Positions 36,786 through 46,140 of a stretch of DNA of 64,000 nt are shown piece after piece (the stretch's first letter is position 1; each line of letters begins with the position of its first letter). The notes below the pieces were generated by a model. The model did no database searches, was not told the origin of the DNA, and saw only the letters and a program-made list of their open reading frames with translations. A program made the translations under genes and the position numbers. Source of the stretch: a bacterium (GTDB lineage Bacteria; Armatimonadota; Zipacnadia; Zipacnadales; Zipacnadaceae); assembly GCA_030603495.1 (NCBI GenBank), contig JAUVXR010000003.1, positions 62,001 through 126,000 of the forward strand, read 5' to 3'.

Positions 36786-37778
36786 ATGTACGACATAGTA
36801 ACTTTTGGTGAGGCGATGATTCGGCTCACACCGCCGGACAAGAAGCGTTTGGAGCAGACTGACAGCTTTGACGCAGTCGCCGGCGGTGGCGAGTTCAACG
36901 TGGCCGTCGGTGGCGCCCGCCTGGGCCTGACCACGGCCTGGGTCTCGGCGCTGCCCAACAATCCGCTGGGCTGTCTCGTGCGCAACAAGGCCCGCGAGCA
37001 GGGCGTCTACACCGACCACATCGTCTGGCACGAGGGCGAGCGCGTGGGGCTGTACTTCCTGGAGGTGGGCAGTGCGCCCCGGCCTAACTCGGTGATGTAC
37101 GACCGCGCCCACTCGGCGATCTCTAACCTCAAGCCCGGCGAGGTGGATTGGGACAAGATCTTCGCGGGCAGCAAGATATTCCATACCTCAGGCATCACGC
37201 CAGCGCTGTCAGAGAACTGTGCGGAGGTCACCGCCAACGCCCTCGCCGCGGCAAAGGACAACGGCCTGTTTGTCAGCTACGACCTCAACTACCGCAAGCG
37301 CCTGTGGACTCTGGAAGAGGCGGCCGTTGCTCAAGAGCCGATGATGGCGAACGTGGACCTGCTCATCACCACCGAAGACGACGCCAATGAAGTCTTCGGC
37401 CACCAGGGCGAACCGGGTGACGTCGCCCGCGAGCTTAAAGAGCGCTTCGACCTGACCGCTTGCGCCATTACCGTGCGGCGCATTGATACGGTCTGGACCG
37501 GCGGCTGGACCTCTATTCTCTACGCTGACAAGCTCTACGAGGACATCACCTACGACCTGGAGAATGCCGACCGCGTGGGCGGCGGCGACGCCTTCTCGGC
37601 AGGCTGCCTGTTCGGCTGGTTGACGTTCGGCGACTGGGAGCAGGCGCTCAAGTACGGCGACGCTTTCAGCGCGATCAAGCACTCCATCCCCGGCGACTAC
37701 CACTGGGGCACCCGTGAAGAAACCGAACGCATAATGAAGTCGGCCGGAGAAAAGCTCCGCTTTAAGATCCAGCGGTAG
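36786..37778 (+). CDS. kdgK: PfkB-family sugar kinase, probably 2-dehydro-3-deoxygluconokinase
   Basis: 330 residues from the ATG at 36786. A second ATG at 36780 directly touches the TAGGAGGG SD and is too close to it. N-terminal PfkB motif: GGGEFNVAVGGARLG. The C-terminal anion hole and catalytic base are in VGGGDAFSAG with Asp268 (most family members have GAGD). It would phosphorylate 2-keto-3-deoxygluconate to KDPG, which fits the KDPG aldolase gene 123 bases downstream. A palindromic element lies in the gap. Confidence 0.88.
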   Translation: MYDIVTFGEAMIRLTPPDKKRLEQTDSFDAVAGGGEFNVAVGGARLGLTTAWVSALPNNPLGCLVRNKAREQGVYTDHIVWHEGERVGLYFLEVGSAPRPNSVMYDRAHSAISNLKPGEVDWDKIFAGSKIFHTSGITPALSENCAEVTANALAAAKDNGLFVSYDLNYRKRLWTLEEAAVAQEPMMANVDLLITTEDDANEVFGHQGEPGDVARELKERFDLTACAITVRRIDTVWTGGWTSILYADKLYEDITYDLENADRVGGGDAFSAGCLFGWLTFGDWEQALKYGDAFSAIKHSIPGDYHWGTREETERIMKSAGEKLRFKIQR

Positions 37779-37790
37779 GCGAAGGAAAGT

Positions 37791-37838
37791 GCGAAACAGC
37801 ATTTGCGCAAAGCACGCTTTTGACAAAGGCCGGTTCGC
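37791..37838. repeat. palindromic element, copy C
   Basis: Arms 37791-37813 and 37816-37838 match at about 17 of 23 positions with a two-base loop. It begins 12 bases after the kdgK stop, so it may attenuate transcription between kdgK and the aldolase gene. It resembles copies A and B only loosely. Confidence 0.4.
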
Positions 37839-37900
37839 GCTTTGGTGAACTCATCGAAGAGCGTGCCCTTCGGGCAGAAACTCTGAAAGGAAGCCATGCC

Positions 37901-38557
37901 ATGGCAACGAGAATTGAAACCCTGGACAAGATCCTGTCCACGGGCATCACCGCAGTGATCCGCGCCCGGAGCAGCGACCACCTGGCGCAAGTGGCTGACG
38001 CACTGCGCGAAGGCGGCGTGGAGTGCATCGAGGTCACCATGACCACGCCTGATGCGCTGAGAGTCATCGAAGAGACCGCTACGCGCTTCGCCGGTCAGGA
38101 CGTAAGTATAGGGGTGGGCTCGGTGCTCGACGCCGAAACAGCCCGGGCGGCAATCCTAGCGGGCGCCGAGTTTGTGGTCAGCCCGATACTGGACATCCCC
38201 ATGGTCCAGATGGCCCACCGTTACGATAAGGTGGCGGTGCCCGGCACCTTCACACCCACCGAGATTGTGACCGCCTGGACCGCTGGCGCTGACCTCATCA
38301 AGGTCTTCCCCGCCGGGCGCGTGGGCCCCGCCTTCTTCAAGGACATACTCGGTCCGCTACCCCAGGTGCGCTTGGTTCCCACCGGTGGCGTGAACCTCGA
38401 TACCGCCGCCGAATTCATCAAGAACGGAGCGGCGGCACTCTGCGTAGGCAGTGCGATGATGCCTAAGGACGCTATGGCCGCCGGCGACTTCGCTAAGATC
38501 ACCGGCCTGGCGCGCCGCTTCGTGGAGATCGTCAAAGAGGCCCGCGCGGAGATGTAA
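37901..38557 (+). CDS. eda: KDPG/KHG aldolase
   Basis: 218 residues from the ATG at 37901, with GAAAGGAAGCC before it. The frame is open upstream to 37820, but that part covers the palindromic element. The catalytic Glu44 is in CIEVTMTT and the Schiff-base Lys134 in DLIKVFPAG. GVGSVLDAETA, VVSPILD and PTGGVN are also typical. It splits 2-keto-3-deoxy-6-phosphogluconate into pyruvate and glyceraldehyde-3-phosphate. With kdgK it forms the lower part of a sugar-acid (uronate) or Entner-Doudoroff route. Confidence 0.94.
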   Translation: MATRIETLDKILSTGITAVIRARSSDHLAQVADALREGGVECIEVTMTTPDALRVIEETATRFAGQDVSIGVGSVLDAETARAAILAGAEFVVSPILDIPMVQMAHRYDKVAVPGTFTPTEIVTAWTAGADLIKVFPAGRVGPAFFKDILGPLPQVRLVPTGGVNLDTAAEFIKNGAAALCVGSAMMPKDAMAAGDFAKITGLARRFVEIVKEARAEM

Positions 38558-38611
38558 CCACGACCCGACTGGACCCTGGCGCGCTCGGGCCGTGCCCGCA
38601 GTGGTCGTGCA

Positions 38612-39145
38612 CTATCGCCCGCCGATGATGATCACCGCGATGACGAATAGAACTATGCCCAGCAGGAGCAGGCATTCAAATAGCCCAGGCAGCCTAATGC
38701 CAGATCTGCGTCGAGATATCGTCTCAGCGCTGCCCCTGTGGTCTTGCCCGGCCAGCTCATCCTTCTCTCCGCCTATCGCTTTATTGATGGCGGCCACCAG
38801 TTCAGATGCATCGAAGGGCTTCTTCAAGAAGCCTCTCAACCTGGGCTTAAGTCGTCTGCCGGTGGGTTCATCCACCAGGTACGAATAGCCGGTGAACAAC
38901 ACTATCTTGGCCTGCGGATCAATCTCCAGCAAGCAGTCGACCAGTTCCTCGCCGCGCAAGCCAGGCAAGATCCAATCCAGGACAACTACGCTGATCGTAT
39001 TGTGGTCAATACGAAATGTCCGTGTGGCCTCTTCCCCATCCCGAGCCAGCAGTACACGATAGCCGGCCTTTACAAGTATCTCACGACATACGGTGAGCAT
39101 CCTGATATCGTCGTCTACCACCAAGACAGTCCGCTGTCCGTCCAT
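38612..39145 (-). CDS. response regulator receiver domain with C-terminal membrane anchor
   Basis: 177 residues from the ATG at 39145, with CAGGGGGGT eight bases before. Residues 5-120 are a CheY-like receiver: VLVVDDD with the acidic pair, phospho-acceptor Asp in VVVLDWILPG, Thr in VLFTGYS, Lys in FLKKPFD. There is no DNA-binding or enzymatic output. After a short charged linker, one hydrophobic helix (LFECLLLLGIVLFVIAVIII) ends the protein. A membrane-tethered single receiver is unusual. No histidine kinase is in the window. Confidence 0.85.
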   Translation of the reverse strand: MDGQRTVLVVDDDIRMLTVCREILVKAGYRVLLARDGEEATRTFRIDHNTISVVVLDWILPGLRGEELVDCLLEIDPQAKIVLFTGYSYLVDEPTGRRLKPRLRGFLKKPFDASELVAAINKAIGGEKDELAGQDHRGSAETISRRRSGIRLPGLFECLLLLGIVLFVIAVIIIGGR

Positions 39146-39307
39146 TGTCGTACCCCCCTGCAATTCAATGGGCCATCCACCACACTAGCTGCCTGCTCGA
39201 TCAGCTCCGCTTCGGCCTTCGTGAGCATGGAGGCCTCGGGTACGTTTTCGCCAACTCAAACTCGAGGAATCTTCCTCGGTACGTCCACATGGCGAAGCTC
39301 TCGCTAT

Positions 39308-39748
39308 TCAGTCATTATCAACCACTTCGTTGTCAGAGATGCCCTGGGTACTTAGGGGATACAGTTTCCTAAAGCAGTCTGGGCAAATGCCATGACTGAA
39401 CTCGGCACCTGATCGCTGGCCGATATATGCCTCCAGTTCTTGCCAGTGTCCCTCGTCATCTCTGATCTTCTTGCAGTTAGCGCAGATTGGCAGAATACCG
39501 CGCAGCACGCTGATCTCCTCAAGTGCCTCCTGCTGCCGAGCCATGACTCTACACACGAGTATGCCGAATACGAGGAAGCACACTAGCACCAAGGAGCGCG
39601 TGTAGAGGTCATGCCGGGGCACGTTAATAATCAGCAGGTCCCAGAATGTCGCCGTGTGGATGAAGAAGTAAGTCAGGACAGAGTCAACCATCCATGTAAC
39701 CAGCCCCAGAATCAAGGCAGCAGTCACGACCTTATCCTCGGGTCTCAC
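39308..39748 (-). CDS. small membrane protein with CxxC...CxxC cytoplasmic domain
   Basis: 146 residues from the GTG at 39748 (GGAGGTGG before it). Two hydrophobic segments (about 9-29 and 50-68) are followed by a short coiled-coil and a cysteine module with ICANCKKIRDD and later FSHGICPDCF. This module is common at the C-terminal end of PAS/receiver signalling proteins, where its role is unknown. It probably binds a metal or senses redox state. It lies 162 bases upstream of the membrane-anchored receiver gene and may work with it. Confidence 0.75.
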   Translation of the reverse strand: MRPEDKVVTAALILGLVTWMVDSVLTYFFIHTATFWDLLIINVPRHDLYTRSLVLVCFLVFGILVCRVMARQQEALEEISVLRGILPICANCKKIRDDEGHWQELEAYIGQRSGAEFSHGICPDCFRKLYPLSTQGISDNEVVDND

Positions 39749-39898
39749 AATACCACCTCCACGCGATACCAGCTCTCTTGAGAGAGCTACTAGTCGAGAG
39801 TTGCACGCCACGGCCGGTTCGGACGCATTGGCTGGGACAGGAGGCAGGTAAGTCGCCGATACACCTCACATTGTCCCGGAGCAGCAGCATAGCGTGGC

Positions 39899-40282
39899 CT
39901 ATTCTGCAGCCATCGCTGTGACTATATCCGCCCGGCTCACGATTCCCACCAGGCGCCCTGCATCGTCAATTACAGGGACTCGCTTGATGTTCCTCTCCGC
40001 CAGACTCTTGATAACCTCGCTAAGAGGGCTATCTGGCCGCACCGCCACCACATCACGGCTCATAACCGATTCCACGGGGGCACTCAAGGGGGCGGTGAGG
40101 ATATCAGCCTCGCTGATTATGCCCACTACCTTGTTCAACAGGCCGGGCACCTCGCCCTCGGTCACGACCGGCATGCCGCTGATGCGGTTGCTGCTGAGAA
40201 GCTTAGCAACTTCCCCAACCGTCGCCGAAGGGGTAATAGTCACAACCCTGGCCGTCATAATATCATTGGCTGTCTTTCCCAT
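39899..40282 (-). CDS. tandem CBS-domain protein
   Basis: 127 residues from the ATG at 40282, with AAGGAGCAGG before it. The frame is open further upstream but unconvincing. Two CBS motifs fill the protein: the first from TANDIMTARVVTI to GIISEADIL, the second from VESVMSRDVVAV to GIVSRADIV. Such stand-alone pairs bind adenine nucleotides and act as energy sensors. The partner is unknown. The following lon gene ends 235 bases upstream of it. Confidence 0.9.
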   Translation of the reverse strand: MGKTANDIMTARVVTITPSATVGEVAKLLSSNRISGMPVVTEGEVPGLLNKVVGIISEADILTAPLSAPVESVMSRDVVAVRPDSPLSEVIKSLAERNIKRVPVIDDAGRLVGIVSRADIVTAMAAE

Positions 40283-40517
40283 TGTACCTGCTCCTTGCCC
40301 AACGCTGCCACTGGGCTCCTGGGTTGCCCCGTTTGTTGTCCGGCCTCCAGCCAATACTTTGGTGAGGCCTTCTGCTCACCATTAGATTCTTTTATCCAGA
40401 CAGCAATTCCTGCTCATACCTGCTGTATACCCGGCCCCAGCGCCTTTCCTAAGTACCGGAACTAGGGTAACCCTCGTCCTATATCTGCGCTCCCACAGTA
40501 GCGCGACAGACGACGAT

Positions 40518-42866
40518 TCACTGCTGGGCCGGCTCCAAGCCGGCGGTGAGGACATCATCCACGCTGTCCACGAAGACGAAGCCGATGCCCTCGCGTAGGT
40601 CCTCCTCCATGTCCAGAACCGCGCCTTCGTTCTCGGCAGGCAGGATGACTGTATGCAGCCCGGCGCGCTTAGCCGCGAGCACCTTCTCCTTGATCCCGCC
40701 GACGGGCAGGACCTTACCACGCAGGGTGATCTCACCAGTCATCGCCACATCACCCTTGGCCAGCCGCCCGCTCAACAGCGAAGCAAGGGCGGCAGCCATC
40801 GCCACGCCGGCGGAGGGACCGTCTTTCGGAGTCGCCCCGCTGGGCACGTGTAGGTGGATGTCGCTCTTCTCGTAGAAGTCGCGCTCGATGCCGATGGCTT
40901 GCGCGTTAGCACGCACCCAACTGAGCGCAGCCTGGGCCGACTCCTGCATCACATCGCCCAGTTGGCCGGTGAGTGTTAGCGTCTTTTTCCCGGGCATTCG
41001 GGAGGCTTCGACAAACAGGATTTCGCCACCGGCCTCGGTCCACGCCAATCCGGTGGCCACCCCCGGCACCGTGATCCGCTCTGCAGCCTCGTGGAAGAAC
41101 TGCTGATGCCCCAGGAACTCCTCCAGGTCGTCTCGTTTCACCGAAACAAGCCCGGTCTCTCCGGCGGCGACCCGGCGGGCCACCTTGCGGCAGATTGTCC
41201 CGATAGCACGCTCCAGGTTGCGGACGCCGGCTTCGCGGGTGTAATTGCTAATGATGCGACGTAGCGCTCCCTTCGTGATGCGCAGCTCACGGGCCCGTAA
41301 CCCATGCTCCGCACGCTGCCGCGGTACTAGGTAGCGCGTAGCGATGTGCATCTTGTCTTCATCGCTATAGCCGGGCAGGCGCAGAATTTCCATACGGTCA
41401 AGCAGTGCCGGCGGAATGGTCGCAGTGACGTTGCCGGTGGTAATGAACATAACCCGCGACAGATCGAAGGGAATCTCCAGGTAGTGATCCGAGAAGGTAT
41501 CATTCTGAGCGGGGTCGAGCACCTCCAGAAGCGCCGCGGACGGATCGCCGCGGAAGTCGGCGCCAATCTTGTCTACCTCGTCGAGCATAAAGACGGGATT
41601 GCTGGTGCCCACCGTGCGCAGGCCCTGGATTATACGTCCGGGCAGCGCCCCGACGTAAGTACGGCGGTGGCCGCGGATCTCAGCTTCGTCCCGTACCCCG
41701 CCCAGCGAGATGCGAATGAATTCGCGCCCGGTAGCCCGGGCGATACTTTGGCCCAGCGAAGTCTTGCCTACTCCGGGTGGCCCAATAAAGCACAGTATCG
41801 GACCTTTTAGGTCAGGCTTAATCTGCCGGACGGCGAGGTATTCGACGATGCGGTCTTTGACGTCGTTGAGATCGTAGTGGTCCTTGTCGAGCACACACTG
41901 GGCTTGCTCGACGTCAATGTGCTCCTCCGACCTCTCCAGCCAGGGGAGTTCAAGGATCCATTCCAGATAGGTGCGTACCACGCTGTACTCAGCGGCTGCC
42001 GGGTTCATCCGCGCCAGCCGATCCAGTTCTCGCTCGGCGACTTCGCGTCCCCCCTCGGTCAGCTCCGCCTCCGCCAGGCGCTGGCGCAGCTCGGCGATCT
42101 CCTCTCCTTCACCCTCCTCGCCCAACTGCTTCTGAATAGCTTTGAGCTGCTCACGCAGGTAGTAGTCACGCTGGGTCTTCTCGATCTCTTCCTGAATGTC
42201 GGTGGAAAGGCGATGGGCAGCTTGCAGGCGGATGAGCTGTTCGTGAGCTGCCTTGTGGACCAGCGCTAGCCGCTGGCGCACGTCCACGGACTCCAGGATT
42301 TCCTGCCGGGCGGAGAGGCTCACCTCTAGCGCCGAGACGACCAGGTCGCCGAGCATAGAGATATCGGGGACATTGAGCGCCTGCACAAAAGCCTCCTCCG
42401 GCAGGGCTGGCGAAAGCTCCACAATCTCCTCGAAGGTATTAAGCAGGCTCTGCTTAAGCGCCTGGATCTCTTCGTCAGATTCGTCCACCTCGATATCCTC
42501 CAAGACCGTCACCCGCGCCACCTGGTACGGCTCGGTCGCGATAAATTCATCAATGCGAATCCGCACCACACCGCGAATCAGGATGCGGCGAGTTTCGTCA
42601 GGCATCTGGAGCATCTTATGAAGCTGCGTCGCACAGCCGATCCGGTGCAGCGGTGGCTGTTCGCCGATAGCTTCTTCGCTCTCCGGCTGTCGGGTCACGC
42701 AGCCGAGGAAGCGATCGCCCGCCACCACAGCATTGACCAACTCCGCATCGGTTTCCCGCACGACCAGGGGCACGATCATATGGGGAAAAATGACCATATC
42801 GTCTATCGTAAGAATTGGCAGCTCGGCAGGTAGACTGGCTTCGAGTATAGTACCATCGGGTTCCAT
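40518..42866 (-). CDS. lon: ATP-dependent protease Lon
   Basis: 782 residues from the ATG at 42866 (ACGGAGTGA before it). The N-terminal substrate-binding domain starts ELPILTIDDMVIFPHM. A coiled-coil helical segment spans about 200-290. The AAA+ module has GPPGVGKTS and FMLDEVDKIG. The protease domain has the catalytic Ser in KDGPSAG (about residue 685) and Lys in GGIKEK (about 728). It degrades misfolded and regulatory proteins. It is 26 bases downstream of the hsp20 gene on the same strand, so the two quality-control genes are probably co-transcribed. Confidence 0.97.
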   Translation of the reverse strand: MEPDGTILEASLPAELPILTIDDMVIFPHMIVPLVVRETDAELVNAVVAGDRFLGCVTRQPESEEAIGEQPPLHRIGCATQLHKMLQMPDETRRILIRGVVRIRIDEFIATEPYQVARVTVLEDIEVDESDEEIQALKQSLLNTFEEIVELSPALPEEAFVQALNVPDISMLGDLVVSALEVSLSARQEILESVDVRQRLALVHKAAHEQLIRLQAAHRLSTDIQEEIEKTQRDYYLREQLKAIQKQLGEEGEGEEIAELRQRLAEAELTEGGREVAERELDRLARMNPAAAEYSVVRTYLEWILELPWLERSEEHIDVEQAQCVLDKDHYDLNDVKDRIVEYLAVRQIKPDLKGPILCFIGPPGVGKTSLGQSIARATGREFIRISLGGVRDEAEIRGHRRTYVGALPGRIIQGLRTVGTSNPVFMLDEVDKIGADFRGDPSAALLEVLDPAQNDTFSDHYLEIPFDLSRVMFITTGNVTATIPPALLDRMEILRLPGYSDEDKMHIATRYLVPRQRAEHGLRARELRITKGALRRIISNYTREAGVRNLERAIGTICRKVARRVAAGETGLVSVKRDDLEEFLGHQQFFHEAAERITVPGVATGLAWTEAGGEILFVEASRMPGKKTLTLTGQLGDVMQESAQAALSWVRANAQAIGIERDFYEKSDIHLHVPSGATPKDGPSAGVAMAAALASLLSGRLAKGDVAMTGEITLRGKVLPVGGIKEKVLAAKRAGLHTVILPAENEGAVLDMEEDLREGIGFVFVDSVDDVLTAGLEPAQQ

Positions 42867-42892
42867 CAAATCACTCCGTGAGTAGCTGGGGA

Positions 42893-43348
42893 CTATTCAA
42901 TCGGCATCGAATGAGAAGGGTTGGCGTGGGATTGCACCTTTGGGAAGGTGACGACCAGGAAGCCGTCACTGTAATGGGCCGACGCCTTGGCCTCGTCTAT
43001 CTCCGCAGGTAAGCGAATCTGGCGACTGAACGGGCCACACTCAATCTCCATGCTCTGATACTTGCGCGGTTGGCCGGCGGCGGGGTCACTGCGCTGGCCG
43101 CTTATGGTCACCAGACGCTCCCGGCTCATTATCGCAATATTGACGCCACTAGGGTCAATACCCGCGATCTCCATACGCACCAGCACTTCGCTGTCGGTCT
43201 CGTAGACGTCCACCGGCGGAGCAAAACTGGGGTCCGGCGGTCGCAGTACCGACTTCTGCACGGAGAAGACCGAGACCGCCCGCCAGCCGCCGCGGGCGTC
43301 CTGCGACGTTCCCCGACTCAATCTAGGCATTAGAAAGGTGAAAGACAT
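42893..43348 (-). CDS. Hsp20/alpha-crystallin small heat-shock protein
   Basis: 151 residues from the ATG at 43348. The frame is open 25 residues further upstream, without support. The alpha-crystallin domain runs from about 55 to 142: VDVYETDSEVLVRMEIAGID, RERLVTISGQR, and a closing SDGFLVVTFPK. The C-terminal I-x-I anchor is not obvious (the end is HSMPIE). It holds unfolded proteins for refolding or, given its pairing with lon, degradation. No CIRCE element was found upstream. Confidence 0.92.
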   Translation of the reverse strand: MSFTFLMPRLSRGTSQDARGGWRAVSVFSVQKSVLRPPDPSFAPPVDVYETDSEVLVRMEIAGIDPSGVNIAIMSRERLVTISGQRSDPAAGQPRKYQSMEIECGPFSRQIRLPAEIDEAKASAHYSDGFLVVTFPKVQSHANPSHSMPIE

Positions 43349-43500
43349 CCCCTGTTCTCCCCGGTGAGTGACATTAATTGTTAGTTTCGCGCGATATAGA
43401 GTGAGACGCGGCTTATAACTCAATTATAACGGGTGACGCCGGTTGCTGCAAGGCGAGCTGGCAGAAGGTTTCCGACCTCCCCCCGTCGAATAATTGGTTG

Positions 43501-46017
43501 ATGCGAACGACCACACCGATATTCTGGGCTGCACTTACGGTACTGCTCGGCGGCTGGGCGGGAGCTGCCCCGCCAGTGGGCGAAGATGGGTCTGCCGAGC
43601 TTGGCGCCGAGCGCACTGTAATAGAAGAGCTGGGCATCTCTCTGGAACTGCCGCAGGGCTGGCGTATCCGCAAGGTCAGCACAAGTGCGGTGCTGCTCAT
43701 CCCCAGCGATGAACGCGTGCGGTCAGTGGAGATCGTTACCTGGACCACACCGGCACCAGAACGCACTTGTGAACTGGCCGTGACCGGCCATGAGAAGCTG
43801 TTGGCGCATAGATGGCGGTATGAACGACGAACTCTCGAGCCGTTCACGACCGCAGCCGGCTGGCCAGGGCTGGCCGTAACCGGGACTATTGCCACTGACG
43901 ACGCTACCACATACACCGCTCTATTTGCCGCTTATGTGTTGCCCGAAGGCTACCTGCTGATCGGCACTTTCTACCGGCCCGAGCCCGAGCAGTCGGTAGT
44001 ACCAGCCATATTCGGCCCGCTGATCGCGAGCATAGGCCCAGCCTCGTTGCTCGAAGCCGCTTCACCAACATCGCCGCCGTTATCTGTCCGGGGGCCACAA
44101 ACCGATAGACCATCTACCGTGCCTCCCCTGACAGAGCTACCTGAACCAGCGCAACCACCACTATCCCTGCAGCCGCAAGCGCCAACCCGACTCGGTCAGT
44201 CCAGCACGATGGTGGAGCCGCGCCCTGCACCCGTTGTTCTGCCCCCAGAAACCGACAGACCGGCAACGGCCGCCTTCCCACCCCAACCAGGCATAGCACC
44301 TGAGCTGCAGGCTCCGGCCCAGCCCGCTGTAGCCGTCCGCTCTGCCGAGCCGTCTCGCCGGGCTTCTCTGGTATTGCAACCGCGACTTGTCGCGCCGGCC
44401 CTCACGGGTAGGTTGAACACTACCCCGGTCCTACTGCAACCGGCCGCGCCAGCGGGCCTCCAAGTTGCGACGAAGCCGGAGACATCGCTTCGCTCGGATC
44501 AGCCGGCTCGCGCCCCTGCTCTCGTGCCGCCACCACCCCGAGTCCCCACCTCACCACGGCCCATCCCGGCACCGCTAGTAGATAGACCGGGAACTCCTCC
44601 GGAGCCCCTGCAACCGCGCCAACCAGTCTCGCCTTCTGCACCGCCCGGACCCCCGGTGCCAACCGAGGCAGATCAGCCCCTCGCGACTCCTCAGTGGCCG
44701 CAAGCCCTCGGGCCAGCCGGGCCTACCCTGCCGACGCTCGCCGAAGAGGAATGGGTCGAACGGGCTCTCTCGGAGGGCCTGACGGCGAAGCTGCCAGCGC
44801 GATGGGCAGCACAACTGGCCAGAGGCGTCTTTCACGGCTACGACCCGGCCCGCCCCCAGGGCATTGTGGTCTGTCCGCTGGTGCCTCTGCCCGTTGGCAA
44901 GGGTGAGCAGACTACGCAGACTACTGACACACAAACAGTGCTGGCCTACTGTCAGGAACTGATTGGCGCTACGCTCAGTGGGACGCGGGAGCGCCACGTT
45001 CGACGCGGCAATACAGAGTTTGATATCATAACAGGTCGTATGCGCCTCGGGACAACAGACAATGTGAGCACGATCGTAGTGGTTGCCCGCGCAGCAGAGG
45101 TGGTCATGTTCAGCGCGGCCTATGCTGCAGAAGCTCAATTCGAACGGGTTCTGCCACACCTACGGCGCATACTGGCCAGTGTGTCAATAGCGCGGCTGAC
45201 AGCAGCCGTGCCGGAGCTGCTGCGCGAGCTGACCCAGACGTGGACTTCGCCGGATGGGCAACTGACGCTGGAGCTTCCTGCGGGCTGGCAGGCACGTGGC
45301 GGTGTTAGCGAGTACCATGGCCACATCGCTATAGATTTCGAAGGGTACTTCGCCGGCCCCCCCCGTCTGTGGTTGGCTTGGCAGCAGCCTCATACGCCGT
45401 TCTTCCGGGAGCTTACTCCGTTACTGCGCGGGTACGGCCGCCTACCTGGACAACCTTACCAAGAGCGGGCCGCGGAAAGTCCCTTGCTGATAATGTCGAG
45501 ATTGCCGCCGGCGCAGTTCGTGACCCAGTACTTGATCACGCGCGCGCCCCCCTCCTGGGAACAGCCCCAGGTCAGCCGCGAGGTGTCCTACGCATCAGCG
45601 CTCAATCTCCTCGAGGGCAGGGCAGCATCGGGGACCATGCTTGAGATCGAGGGCAGGTCTGTAGCGGGGCCGTTCACCGCAACATATCTCTTGGGCATGG
45701 CCGACCTGCCGATCGTCGAGGGAAGCTTCCGCTGGCAGACCGCCTATCTGATGTGGGCGGGGCCCAGCGATTTCAAGTGGGCGGCCCAGCGTGCGCTCCA
45801 CACCGTAGTCAGCAGTGCACAGGTCAACGCAGTGGGAGCCGATGCGGCGGAATTGACTAAGCTCGTCATTAGCGCGCAAGATGCACTGCCGCAGACAGAG
45901 GAATTGGCCCCGCCCAGGCTGGTGCCCTTACTTGCGCCTGCTTTCCGCCCACAGGCGGCCGGGACAATCCGGGTGCCTGGTTCGCTGCTCTCATACTGGC
46001 AGGCGACCAGCGATTAG
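43501..46017 (+). CDS. exported proline-rich protein with three related globular modules
   Basis: 838 residues from the ATG at 43501. The N-terminus is a clear signal peptide (FWAALTVLLGGWAGA, cleavage near 22). Module 1 (about 40-180) starts ISLELPQGWRI; module 2 (about 420-575) starts GLTAKLPARWAA; module 3 (about 590-790) starts LTLELPAGWQA. The shared 'LELP-GW' opening suggests a repeated fold like PsbP/DUF1795 domains. Residues about 190-410 are a low-complexity linker of Pro, Ala, Gln and Thr with repeated LQP-type units. Function unknown. It is divergent from hsp20. Its long overlapping antisense frames result from the high GC content. Confidence 0.75.
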   Translation: MRTTTPIFWAALTVLLGGWAGAAPPVGEDGSAELGAERTVIEELGISLELPQGWRIRKVSTSAVLLIPSDERVRSVEIVTWTTPAPERTCELAVTGHEKLLAHRWRYERRTLEPFTTAAGWPGLAVTGTIATDDATTYTALFAAYVLPEGYLLIGTFYRPEPEQSVVPAIFGPLIASIGPASLLEAASPTSPPLSVRGPQTDRPSTVPPLTELPEPAQPPLSLQPQAPTRLGQSSTMVEPRPAPVVLPPETDRPATAAFPPQPGIAPELQAPAQPAVAVRSAEPSRRASLVLQPRLVAPALTGRLNTTPVLLQPAAPAGLQVATKPETSLRSDQPARAPALVPPPPRVPTSPRPIPAPLVDRPGTPPEPLQPRQPVSPSAPPGPPVPTEADQPLATPQWPQALGPAGPTLPTLAEEEWVERALSEGLTAKLPARWAAQLARGVFHGYDPARPQGIVVCPLVPLPVGKGEQTTQTTDTQTVLAYCQELIGATLSGTRERHVRRGNTEFDIITGRMRLGTTDNVSTIVVVARAAEVVMFSAAYAAEAQFERVLPHLRRILASVSIARLTAAVPELLRELTQTWTSPDGQLTLELPAGWQARGGVSEYHGHIAIDFEGYFAGPPRLWLAWQQPHTPFFRELTPLLRGYGRLPGQPYQERAAESPLLIMSRLPPAQFVTQYLITRAPPSWEQPQVSREVSYASALNLLEGRAASGTMLEIEGRSVAGPFTATYLLGMADLPIVEGSFRWQTAYLMWAGPSDFKWAAQRALHTVVSSAQVNAVGADAAELTKLVISAQDALPQTEELAPPRLVPLLAPAFRPQAAGTIRVPGSLLSYWQATSD

Positions 46018-46140
46018 CCGAAGCAGGCCCGTCATCTTGCCCAGTATCCTTCACAGAGGCCGGCATCTCTTGGGCAATATGACGGACTCAGACCAGGGCG
46101 TGGGCTTGAGAAAGACAGTCAACGATAAAGGAGGGCGTCT

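Noticed and set aside
43349-43440. CIRCE or sigma32-type heat-shock element before hsp20
   Set aside because: Only partial matches (TTGAGT with a distant TATATC-like box); no CIRCE palindrome.
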